This document shows, piece after piece, positions 33,366-44,219 of a DNA stretch of 64,000 bases. The stretch's first letter is position 1. Each line of letters opens with the position of its first letter. Both the position numbers and the translations under genes were made by a program. A model generated the notes under the pieces. The model was given only the letters and a program-made list of their open reading frames with translations. It had not been told where the DNA came from and made no database searches. The stretch is from Ricinus communis. Lineage: Eukaryota; Streptophyta; Magnoliopsida; Malpighiales; Euphorbiaceae. Location: NCBI RefSeq assembly GCF_019578655.1, contig NC_063260.1, forward strand, positions 16,928,001 through 16,992,000. Direction: 5' to 3'.

Positions 33366-36300
33366 TCAACAGTATTCAAACTTTCCTCGCGGAAGAGCTT
33401 TGGTTAACATATCAGATCCATTTTTATCGGTATGGATCTTTTCCAGTTGTAGCAGCTTCATCTCCAATACATCTCGAATCCAGTGATATCTCACATAGAT
33501 ATATTTAGATCTTGAATGAAAGGAGGAATTCTTCCCTAGGTGAATAGCGCTTTGACTATCACAAAACAGCTTATACTTCGTCTGATGGAAACCAAGTTCA
33601 CTTAAGAACTTTTTCATCCATAGCAACTCCTTACATGCTTCAGTTGCTGCAACAAACTCTACTTCTGTTGTTGAGAGCGCAATACATTTCTGTAGTCTCG
33701 ACTGCCATGACACAGCTCCCCCTGCAAATGAAATCAGATAACCTGATGTGGACTTTCTCGAGTCAACATCTCCGGCCATATCTGCATCTGTGTAGCCAAC
33801 TAACACAGGTTTTCCATCTCTAAAAGATAGACACATTCTTGATGTACCTTGAAGGTATCTAGGAATTCATTTTACTGCAGCCCAATGTTCTTTTCCAGGA
33901 TTTGAAAGGAACCGACTCACTAATCCAACTGAGTGAGCAATATCAGGTCGTGTACATACCATGGCATACATCAGACTCCCAACTACTGAAGCATATGGAA
34001 CTCTTTCCATCTCCTCCTTCTCTTTCTCAGTAGAAGGGCACTGTTCAGAATTCAGTCTGAAGTGATTAGCGAGGGGACAGCTAACCGCTTTAGCCTTATC
34101 CATGTTAAATATTTGAAGTACTTTCTGAATGTACTTCTCCTATGATAACCATAATTTCTTGGCGCCTCTATCTCTGGTTATCTTGATGCCTAGAATTTGC
34201 CTTGCCGAGCCCAAGTCTTTCATAGCAAAAGACTTGCTTAACTGCTTTTTCAAGTTGTTGATTCTTGAAATATTTTGGCCAACGATCAACATGTCATCCA
34301 CATAGAGCAGAAGTATAATAAAATCATCATCAGAGAATCTCTGCATGAACACACAATGGTCTGAAGTAGTCTTTTTATACCCCTGCTCCCTCATAACTGA
34401 CTCAAACTTCTTATACCATTGTCTCGGTGCCTGTTTCAAGCCGTATAGGCTTTTCTTCAACTTGCAGACATACTGCTCTTTCCCTTTTTCTTCAAAACCC
34501 TCTGGCTGCTCCATGTATATCTCTTCCTCTAAATTACCATGAAGGAAGGCAGTCTTTACATCCATCTGCTCGATCTCCAGGTCGAGACTTGCTGCTAACT
34601 CTAGCACTGTACGAATGGATGTCATTTTCACCACCGGTGAAAAAATCTCATCAAAGTCAATCCCTTTCCTTTGGCTGAATCCCTTGACAACTAGTCTAGC
34701 TTTGAATTGTGATTGGAGACCATGTTCCTCATTCTTTATCCTGAACACCCATTTATTTTTTCAAAGTTCTCTTGCCTTTAGGCAACCTTACCAGCTTGAA
34801 AGTATCATTCTCATGCAAAGATCTTATTTCATCTTGCATGGCTTCAATCCATTTATGCTTGTGTTCATCATCCATAGCTTCTTCAAAGCTTTCGGGTTCT
34901 CCCCCGTCAGTCAATAATACATACTGATCTTCAGGATATCTAGTAGATTATTGTCGAACTCTACCAGATCTCCGTAGAACTGGAGAACCCACATCTGCTG
35001 GTGGATGATGATGAACACCATAATCATCAGCATTACCTGGTTCAAACTCAATGGGAGCATCTTGACCATCTATCTCCGGTTGGTCGCTTTCTTCATCTCC
35101 AACATGTCTGGGAACTATTGTTGGAGGAATCAATTCCAAGTTTATTGAATCTCCATCAGATTGCTCAGAAACATTCTAAGCCCTTTTAATATCCTCAATG
35201 GTTTGATTTTCAACAAATACGGCATCACGGCTTCTAATAAGCCTCTTATGGACTGGATCGTAAAATCTATAACCAAACTAATCTTGACCATAGCCCACAA
35301 ACACACATTCTCGTGTCTTAGCATCAAGTTTGGACCTTTCGTCTTTGGGAATATGCATAAAGGCTTTGCACCCAAACACTCGCAGATGACCATAGGAAAC
35401 ATCCTTTCCCGTCCATACTCTTTTTGGAGTATCAGACTGTAGAGGGATACATGTTGAAAGGTTGAGCACATAAACTACTGCCAATAGAGCTTCACCCCAA
35501 AACGTCTTAAGCAACTTTGCATGTGAGAGTAAGCATCTAACTCTCTCCATTAAAGTTCTGTTCATCCTCTCAGCCAAGCCATTCAACTGCGGCATCTTAG
35601 GAGGTGTTATTTGATGCCGAATTCCATTATTTTTGCAATAAGCATCAAATGGTCCAATGTACTCTCCACCATTGTCTGTACGGATGCACTTTAGCTTTTT
35701 GCCGGTCTGTCTCTCCACCAGAGATAGAAATTGCTTGAAAACTTCTAACACCTGGTCCTTTGTCTTCAAAGTATACACCCATGTCTTCCTTGAATGATCA
35801 TCAATGAAAGTCACAAAGTATTGAGCACCACCAAGTGACTTCGGCATTGGTCCACACAAATCTGAGTGAATCAAATCTAACACATTCTTCATTCTAGAAG
35901 GAGGGAAACTTTTAAAAGAAACTCTATTTTGCTTCCCTGCCAGACAATCAGTACATTTCTCCAAATGAACCTGATCCAATCCATGTAACACATTTCTTTT
36001 GGCCAATATCGACATTCCTTTCTTACTCATGTGACTGAGTCGTTTATGCCACAACTCAACTATACTATCATTCTCCACTGTATTGACATCATCACGGGAG
36101 AGCTTTGCCTGCATCATGTATAGTTTTGAATATCGTTTTCCCCTGGCCACCACCAATGAACCTTTGGTAAGCTTCCATTGGCTATTGAAGAAGGTGTTGC
36201 AAAAACCTTCATCATCCAGCTTACCTGCTGAAATCAAATTCAGGCGCATATCTGGAACATGCCTGACATCCTTCAAGACTAGCTGCATACCATTTTTTAT

Positions 36301-36580
36301 TTCTAGAAGGACGTCACCTTTGCCTATGACTTTTGCAAAATTCTCATTTCCCATTCTTACATCACCAAAATCGCCTGATGTGTAAGATGAGAAGAATTTC
36401 TTTCGAGATGTAGCATGAATGGTAGCACCAGTGTCAATCATCCAACTCGTCTCATGGATTGCAAGGTTGACAATATCATCATCATGGACTATGTTGAATT
36501 CCCCGACAACATTTGCTTGTTCATCATCACTGCTGTCATCTTTCTTCACATTTTTATCTTTGTTCCTTTCTTGGTCATTC
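33366..36580 (-). pseudogene. Copia pol: protease, integrase, reverse transcriptase, ribonuclease H
   Basis: Read right to left. Protease MIDTGATIHAT (about 36440). Integrase zinc-binding WHKRLSHMSKKGM and CTDCLAGKQ. Integrase core with HSDLCGPM, FIDDHSRKTWVY, RTDNGGEY and LNGLAERMNRT (D, D and E all present). Reverse transcriptase ARLVVKGFSQ, DVKTAFLHGNLEEEIYMEQP and catalytic YVDDMLIVG. Ribonuclease H YTDADMAGDVDSRKSTSGY, CDSQSAI and the C-terminal KIHTDKNGSDMLTKALP. In-frame breaks are seen near 35276, 35177, 34950, 34758 (frameshift in an A run), 34140 (CAG to TAG) and 33865 (TGG to TGA). The last two are C-to-T or G-to-A transitions on one strand or the other. Confidence 0.92.
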
Positions 36581-37320
36581 TTTAACTTCCAGCAGAATCT
36601 TTTGATGTGGCCCTTTTTCTTGCAGTAATGGCACTCAGTATTAGCATATTTGTTTGACTTTCCTCTGCTTTTGTTTCTAGGTTTTGGACCCCTAGCTTCA
36701 CTCCTCCCTCTAGATTCTGCAACGAAGACATCTGACTGTGATGAAGAGGAACCTTGTGATCTTCATCTACTCTCTTCATTCAGGATGCCATTTTTAACAG
36801 CTTCCATATTTACTACTCCGTTTGGTGCAGAATTTGTTAGTGAAATCTTCAAAGTTTCCCAAGACTCTGGTAGAGAGGCGAGCACGAGGAGAGCGAGCAC
36901 CTCATCGTCAAAATTTATGCTCATAATTGACAACTGATCCACGATACCTTGAATTTCATTCAAGTGATCTGCTATAGAAGTACCATCCCGATATTTTATC
37001 TGCGTTAATTTTTCCAGATAAAATAGTTTGTTGTTGCCAGTTTTCGATGCGTACAACTCCTCAAGCTTCTTCCATAATGTCTGTGCGTGAGTCTCATTAC
37101 AAATATGGTTGTACACATTATCTTCGACAAACTGTCGAATAAAACCACACACCTGCTCATGCTCGAACGCCCATTCTTCATCCGATTTTTCTTCGGGTTT
37201 ATTTGTTGCAAACACCGGTAAATGCAACTTCATCACAAATAGGAGATCCTTCATCTTGTTTCTCCATATACGGTAATTCGTACCATTTAAACTAACCATT
37301 TTGCCCGTCTTTGCCTCCAT
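36550..37320 (-). pseudogene. Copia gag (UBN2-type) with CCHC knuckle, frameshifted
   Basis: Starts MEAKTGKMVSLNGTNYRIWR at 37320. An in-frame ATG-like start further out at 37410 is less typical. The capsid part (LWKKLEELYASKTGNNKLFY, then LLVLASLPESWETL) is the standard Copia Gag. A frameshift near 36765 separates it from the zinc knuckle CHYCKKKGHIKRFCW at about 36625-36585, which is followed in that frame by the acidic linker into protease. The protein forms the particle that packages the element's RNA. Confidence 0.88.
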
Positions 37321-37453
37321 ATTTTTTACAAATGCCCAGCACTTCAAGAAAGAGTAAATAAATATATCTAACTTATTTTCTGATGTGGAGGTTCCACTAT
37401 CTAGTGGCAACCACAGAGCATACGATAATTAGATATATATAGATACTTAAGGG

Positions 37454-37467
37454 TGGCTCTGATACCA
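37454..37467 (-). other. Primer-binding site, initiator tRNA-Met
   Basis: Minus strand TGGTATCAGAGCCA, two bases from the 5' LTR edge at 37470. Confidence 0.93.
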
Positions 37468-37469
37468 GT

Positions 37470-37981
37470 TGTTGGGCGGAGCAGCGGAATTACTTTGTCA
37501 AAAATAAAATTAAGGATGGGCAGAAACTAAATAATAAATGACACCAAAAATTTAACGTGATTCACCCTTAATGCTGGGTTACGTCCACGGGACAAAATCC
37601 GAATAAATCTTCCACTATCAAAATAGCAGGCATACAAAGAGAGTACTTTTACAGAGAAATCTCACCAAAATCGTGACACTCAAGTGTTTCCCACACATCC
37701 GAAATAATCTCACTATTTTTATTTTTCACCTCTCTCACTTCTTGCACCCTTTAGAGAAAACGTTCTCTAGCTTGCCTATTAGCCTAAAGCTAATAATTTT
37801 TTGTGATGCGCCTTTCTTCATTCACTTCCTTGCTATTTATAGGCAAGGAGGTGAGTAACCGCCAAGCAATTACCTCCAAGCTAATTTGCTTGGAGGTTAC
37901 TCCAAGTTGTAACCTTTTCCCTTTTTTTTATTTTTTTAATAATAATAACGTGGGGTCCACCATGTGGAGGGACCGCCAACA
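37470..37981 (-). repeat. 5' LTR of the Copia element
   Basis: Plus-strand ends TGTTGGGCGG...GCCAACA. It aligns over its length with 32791-33316, apart from a deletion near 37870. Confidence 0.92.
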
Positions 37982-37986
37982 GCAAT

Positions 37987-38500
37987 GACCTTGTTTGTTT
38001 AAACTTTGGTGACAACAGATATTATTAAAGAACAAGCTTCAAACAAGCTCAATGATTCGAATTGCTTCTTATTGATTCGAGCTAATGGGAATGGGTTTCA
38101 AGAAGCTTAATTACTTGCTTTCTTCTTTTGGGCTGAAACTATACTAGTGTTTTGATCTTTATTTAGTTCGGTCATATTGTCCTTTATAGTTTAGACTTTA
38201 ATTCTATAGGCCTTTTATGTTACTTGTTTAGTTTGGGCCTTAGTTAAGTTTATTAGTTTTTATTTTGAATGAGGCCACCTTTGCATATGCATGTTATTTT
38301 AGGCCTAATTATTCACTATAAATACTTAAGATTTATCATTTTATAAGACTTTAACTTTAATTTTAATTTGATGCTTATGAGTGTTCTCTTTCTAATATCT
38401 TGTCAGGGCTTATTGTTTACAACTTTGTTAAATGCTCATTTATAGTTAAGGGTCCCCTCAATATATTATTATGAGTTTTTAATTGCATATCCTTTTTCTT
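37987..38500 (+). mobile_element. Gypsy-type retrotransposon fragment, right piece
   Basis: It continues the Gag tail from 32790, then enters an LTR-like non-coding part with GGCCTTTTATG, AGGCCTAATTATTCAC and a TATA-like ACTATAAATAC at about 38317. No matching second LTR was found. The right limit is uncertain. Confidence 0.5.
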
Positions 38501-38689
38501 ATTCTTGATAGATCCTCAAAATAGATTGATATTGGTTCTATTCAATAGATTATCTAGAGTCATATCAGTAATCTTTTCTAGTTTGATCCTAGCTTTTATT
38601 AGGATGCTAATATTGGATGGAAATGGTATTTATTGGAAGGTTTATTATCTGCTCAGACGAGTTCTATTTTATCTTCTTTTCTGGTTAAC

Positions 38690-39870
38690 TCTAGTGAAGA
38701 TAAAGATGGTTTTTACTATGCTTTAACGAGGAATGGAAACATTTCTATGAAGACAACCTATTAAGATCAACTTCTAAATGTTGGGAATACGTCTAGCAGG
38801 TTATGGAAATAATTTGGAGGCTTTAGGTGCCTCAAAAGGTTTGTAGCTTTATTTGGTTAGTTGCTCAAAATAAGCTGATGTGTAATATGAAAAGAGCTAA
38901 AAGGCATTTAACACCGATTCTCCTTGGTGTCCTTGTATTGAAGAATCGATTATGCATAATTTGAGGGACTGTACTAATCAGTTTAGAATTCTTTTATGCC
39001 TTCTTATATTTCTCAGCAGCATCAATTGTTAAATGGTAAAGAATGGTTGTGGTTCCATTTCTTCTCTCATCTCGAATATCAGTTTGAATATGAATGGCGA
39101 GATTTCCTTTTTTTTTATTGTGCTATGGTGGATTCATAAATGACATTTTTTACAAGTTTTTAAATTTGAGAAGCTTTCTTGTGGACCAAAAGATGAATTG
39201 GGTTGAAGTCCTATTATGCTAAAGCCTTGATGTTTTTAAAGCATCATAATCCAAATATTTCTCTGCTAGTGGAAAGATTATGAAATTGATTAGTTGGAAG
39301 CCTTTAGATATTGGGGGGTTTGTTTGAACACTGATGGCCATAGTAAGGGGAATCCTAGAGTTGCAGGAGGGGGAGGTATTGTTAAAGACAACAGGGGATG
39401 CTGGATTCATGGATTGGTAGTTAATATTGGCATACGTTCAACTGCTTAAGCTAAATTGTGGGCAGTTTACCATGGCCTTTAATGGTATTGGCTGGCTAAC
39501 GCAGGTGGATTATAAGCTTATGGAAGACTAGCTTGAGATGGATAGTGTTAATATGGGTGTTAATCACAATATGATTTGTACTTGAAAAGACTTGTTAAAT
39601 AGAGTGTGGAGAGTGCATCTATCTCATATTTATCGTGAAGGTAATAATGTTTGCGAACCATGTGCTTTTGCAAACTGTATTAAGCAGGTTCATTCAAAAT
39701 TAAAGAATCTGCCTGATGCTGATGCGTTGGTGTTCTTGGCTAAGACCCATTCGCATTTAGTTTCTTGGATAAAGTTCAAAAAACTATCATGTAGTTTAGC
39801 ATTTTTTTATTTGAGGGACGAAGATATTTTTTGTATTAAAGGAGTACCACAAGTTTTATTTTCTTAGCAT
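38690..39870 (+). pseudogene. LINE (L1-type) zinc-binding and ribonuclease H region
   Basis: At 38700-38760 the frame gives DGFYYALTRNGNISMKTTY. At about 38800-38900 it reads VPQKVCSFIWLVAQNKLMC, the zf-RVT region of plant L1 elements. At about 39325-39560 it reads NTDGHSKGNPRVAGGGGIVK and then WAVYHGL, the LINE ribonuclease H with DG and GGG motifs. It ends RVHLSHIYREGNNVCEPCAF at about 39600-39670, the C-terminal H-x-x-REGN-x-x-A-D motif with the Asp lost. Several stops interrupt it. Confidence 0.75.
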
Positions 39871-40349
39871 TTTTAGATATACGTTTATATTTATATTAAT
39901 TTTTACATAGTTTTACATGTATTTAATTTGAACTATTACTAAATTATAATTTTATAAGCAAATCCAATAAGATAATTCATGAATATATTAAAATTTTATT
40001 TAAAAAAATTATATTTTAAATTTGGTTAAAATAAAAAATAATATATTTTAACAATTTGTTATGATCATAAAATATCTAGATGGATGTTAAATTACTTAAT
40101 AATATTTATTCTATAAAAAGTTTATGTTTCTATTAATATTTATAATATAAAAAAAATAAATATAGTTAAAAAATGTTAAAGAAATAAAATATTTTTTTTT
40201 GATACAAAATATACATCTATCCCTTAAATTTTAAAGCGTTAAACCACGATGTAGTTGTTTGAATTTTACCGTAGTTTTTTTTTATAGCTGTTTGGTTTTA
40301 ACTGTTCCTAGCTTTTTCCTTTCATTTGTTGGGGTATATCCCCTCCCTT

Positions 40350-40430
40350 GTATTAAAATAAATTAGTAAAAGACCAGTCAATCTTAATAATCTTAAGATC
40401 CTTTTAGTAAATTTATCTCTTTGAACTTTT
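40350..40430. repeat. Dispersed repeat, copy 2 of 3
   Basis: AATTAGTAAAAGACCAGTCA and the following ATCTTAATAATCTTAAGATC correspond to 62245-62320. The upstream part differs. Confidence 0.6.
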
Positions 40431-41317
40431 ATCTATGTCATGGATGCATGAATGAAAATAGTAACAAGACACAGTACAATAAAAAATATATAATTTTTAA
40501 GAAATTAAAAAATAAAATGCTAAGGAAACGTTGGTATATATATTACTGAATTAATATATAATTGATATAATTGGCCATGTTGGTATATGATAAACACTAC
40601 ATGAAAAATAATTTAAATCTTATTTGTGTAATTTATCCATTAAAATATTTTTTCAATTTAAAAACATAGCTACCTATCATATATCAGGAGGTGAAGAGGA
40701 GAATAATGTATGAAAAAGAATAAAATATATATTTAGAGAAAGTTTAAATATAAAATAATTAAGAATTAAAATATTAATCTAATTAAAAAAGACATATAAT
40801 AAAAAAAAGTCGAGAATCATTTTTAAAAGAAAGCTAAATAAATCAAGAAAAAGGTAAAAACTCTTCTCAATATAAGAAATCTAATTAAATAGAAAAAAAT
40901 TTCTTAAAAAGTTTTAAAAGCTTTTAAAAATAAATAATAAATAAAATAATAGAATTCGTTTCAAGTTTCCAAAAGCTCTCCGAAATTTGTAAAAAGTTTT
41001 ATTGTTCGAAATATATTTAAAAATATAGTTCATTTTGAAGAATATGTGCAATTTAGACTATAATGGCAATGATAGGAGTCCAAACCCAGCAAAGACTAGT
41101 TTGAGAATGTTAGTAATATTAATTTTCAGTTTCTGCGTCGCTTAAACAAGGACTTCAGGTTCGATACTCGCCAGTTGCCTCTTTGATTTTAGTGAATTTG
41201 CAGTGATGCTCATATACATGCACATACAGTTGACAAGGAGGCTGGAAACGTTAAATTGGAACTAGAAACATTATTTCGGAATGAGCTGAACTTGTGTTCT
41301 GAAGCTTTCAGGAAAAT

Positions 41318-41320
<3 letters not shown>

Positions 41321-41348
<28 letters not shown>
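41321..41348. repeat. GA microsatellite
   Basis: Fourteen uninterrupted GA units. Confidence 0.98.
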
Positions 41349-41351
<3 letters not shown>

Positions 41352-43489
41352 GCTATATTAAAATGACATGCATAATGATAAGATCCCGACAGATATCAAA
41401 GACATTAAGCATTCTCTTCTGTTTGAAGATTACAACAGAATGAGATTTGGCAAAAAAAATATAACAGATAGAATCAAAAAAGAAGAAAAGAAGATATGGG
41501 GATATTTGATGAATAAAATAAAGTTTACAGCCAATTTGCATGTATTGTCAATTTTCTTGTACTTGACAGTTAAAATATAAAAGCATTTTTTTGGCAAAAA
41601 TGGACCTTTCATGCTTGTAGATACAGTTTATAGGCTCTTTTTGTTTTTCTTCCCTGAGATTAGCGTAATAACTTAGACGAGAGTTTCCCTCCCAGTGCAA
41701 GAAAGATTAATTTCAAAGGATATTTTCTTGCTACTTCTGATATAGTTGGATGAAACACAAATATAGAGTAGTTATAAAATCTAAAATATGCATCACTCTT
41801 TTATTGCCCAAGCGTAAGATATTCAAAGTAATTATGTCATTTATCCAATAGATGGGTATTCAAAAACTTTCCGACTCTTAGGTTTGAAAAATCTCTAAAA
41901 CAAAACTATTCTATGAAAAATACAGTTTCGGACAAGACAAAGTGTGTTCAGACACTTCCATGAGTATATATATGCATAACATCCGATCACACATAAGATA
42001 ATGTTGAAGTTGACAGTACCTTCAAACGACATTTGTAAATGCTACAATGATGTGATTATATATATGATAAACAATGTCACAGAAATTTTAATGTAGAGAT
42101 CATTCTTGTATATATTGATCAGGTGTTCATTTCTAATAATATGAATATCAACATTCACTTACCTCAGAGAAACAGGGAATAAAAGGCTTAAGAAGATACC
42201 CCATAAGAGATTCCATGCATGTAATGAAACAAGATAAGTTCAAATCTCTCACTTGTTAGATCACAAAGAATGAAAAACTCACCCCGAAAAATGATTATCT
42301 GATGCTTAAGATAATGAATCAATTTCTCAGTGTATTAAAATTTAAATTGATTTGATTAAAGTAAGAGTTAAATAAATGAGAAATGTATAAGCCAATTAAT
42401 AGAATTGGACTTGAGTCCTACCAATACTAAAATGACTGGAACTATATTTTGTTAGTTGGACTTTTATCCTTAATGATCTCTAACACTCCACCTTAAGTGT
42501 AACTAGAATTTGACTTTGAAGGCTAGTTGTCATTTAAAATTAAAATTTTTTTTAGAATTTTGAAATTAAGTTGAAATGCAAGACCAATACTGGACCGGGC
42601 CGCTGGGACTAAACATCCAAATGAAAAGTCAGAAAATTAAAATTGAACCCAATAAATAAAATGAATGGAGAGTGTAGAGTCCAATAAATAAAATTGAACT
42701 TAGATCCAACTAATTTAAAAATGATTAGAACTAGTCACCTGATTGGTTGAATCTTTACTCTTATAAAGTTTTTATATTTTTTATTTTTTAGTGATTAGGA
42801 TCTCTAACATGATATACCAGCAAACTTTGGATGGGTCTTTAGAGTAAATGGCAGTTAAGGCATTGCATTGAAATTTTTTTTTCTATAAATAAATTTCTAG
42901 TTATATATTAAATTAATAAATAATTGATAAATTTTTATTCATTAATATATATATATATATATATCACTTTCCTACCATGACAGTGGTATATATTTTAGTA
43001 TAGATAGAAATCACTTGCCAAAAAATGGATTGAAAAAAGTAAATCAAGAGAGATCTGAAGAAAAATAAAAATTAAAATGAGTAATTACTATGTACTCTTG
43101 ATTTTAGTGTAATACACGAGTTACTTTTTGTCTCGTATTTATTATGTTTAAATCTCTTTATATTTTTTTATAAAATTAATTAGTATCTTCTGTGTTTAAA
43201 GTCAATATTGTTAAAGAGGGTTAATTGTACGTTGGGTATCCAAATTTGGAACTTTATTTCAAATTGGGTACCTGTTAGTATCTATTTTTTGCATTTAGAT
43301 ATTGAGGGAATTACGAAAAACCTAATGATAAAAGTCATTGCCTTTCTTGAGTCTCGAGAGATTAAGAAATGGTGAATATGAGTGAAGGATGAGAATAATT
43401 GGACTTAAAATTATTTTCTAGAATTAATTTGGACCCAATTGACAGAAAAAAAATAAAATTTGAGGGGTACAATAATAGTTTTCATTCAT

Positions 43490-43890
43490 TCTCTTGCTAA
43501 AGAAACAATGCTATGTCATTTCTCAAGTTGGCCATCTTATAAGGTGGAAAGTATCTCTCTAAGAATTTCTTGGCCAGCTGATTCTAAGTCATAAATGTCC
43601 TCGCTAGAAATGGTTTCAACCACTTTTTTGGATTATCCCTTAAAAAAAATGGGAACAGCCTCAACCGAATAGCATCATCTGATACCCCATTAATCTTGAA
43701 AGTATCGTAAATCTCCAGAAAATCAGCAAAATGGGTGTTTGGATCCCCGTTGGGTCAACCATCAAACATGCAATTGTTTTGCACCATCTGAATAATGTTG
43801 GGCTTGATCTTAAAATTGTTTGTCACAACATTTGGCTTTACAATACTTGATGTAGCCCCATTAGTCGGTCGTGTATACTCTTGCATGGTT
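43490..43890 (-). pseudogene. Ty3/gypsy Gag fragment
   Basis: Minus-strand translation includes VVTNNFKIKPNIIQMVQNNC, then DPNTHFADFLEIYDTFKING, DAIRLRLFPFFLRDNPKKWL and KKFLERYFPPYKMANLRNDI. This is the retrotransposon Gag core (FPFSLRDxAKxWL, FLxKYFPP) as found in Athila-like elements. Stops occur after MFDG and after ARTFMT. Only this central part is left, so it cannot make particles. Confidence 0.75.
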
Positions 43891-44195
43891 CTCTCCCTAG
43901 GTGGAGCTGCAATTCTACATTATTCCCCTTCTTGCTTTGGTTCTCCCTCTTGATTCTGATTTTGTAACTCCTCCACCTTTTCGACTAAAGCTCGTTCTCA
44001 TTCTTCTCTTTGCTGCTTCCTCAAAGTTCTTTCTAACTATGGTTCATAAGCGAATAGTTTCGTAGAACTAACTCGGATCATACATAGATTCAAGTACCTA
44101 AAGAAAACACAAACACAACAAAGTTAAATCAAATGAAAAATAAAATGCTAAATCACTAGCTTTTGAATTACTAATAATATCACAATATAAAAGAT

Positions 44196-44213
44196 TCCCT
44201 AGCAATGGTGCTA
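44196..44213 (-). other. Degenerate tRNA-Asp primer-binding site
   Basis: Plus-strand TCCCTAGCAATGGTGCTA differs from the ideal tRNA-Asp end (TCCCCGGCAACGGCGCCA) at five positions, all C-to-T or G-to-A. Four of the five fall in CpG dinucleotides. Confidence 0.75.
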
Positions 44214-44219
44214 AAAACT

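Larger units (their letters stand above)
32791..37981 (-). mobile_element. Copia retrotransposon (Tork/TNT1-like), structurally complete, mutated
   Basis: 5,191 bp, flanked by a perfect GCAAT duplication (32786-32790 and 37982-37986). LTRs are 526 and 512 bp, and the primer site is that of initiator tRNA-Met. Minus-strand order is gag, protease, integrase, reverse transcriptase, ribonuclease H, the Copia order. The two LTRs differ at about a dozen or more positions in the first 290 bases (roughly 4-5 percent) plus an approximately 12-base deletion in the right LTR. The coding frame has several stops and frameshifts, so the copy is non-autonomous. Confidence 0.95.
39871..43489. other. AT-rich intergenic region
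   Basis: No gene. Contains a GA microsatellite (41321-41348), a TA run (about 42944-42964), the dispersed repeat at 40350-40430, and two related segments at about 42400-42490 and 42690-42810 sharing the words GATTGGAAC/CTCTAACA in part. Confidence 0.65.

Noticed and set aside
33299..36937. Plus-strand open frames of 60-100 codons across the Copia element
   Set aside because: They are antisense shadows of the clearly identified minus-strand gag and pol.
41141..41180. tRNA-like B box (GGTTCGATACTC)
   Set aside because: No matching A box, acceptor pairing or anticodon arm is found in the preceding bases; probably chance or a very old SINE remnant.
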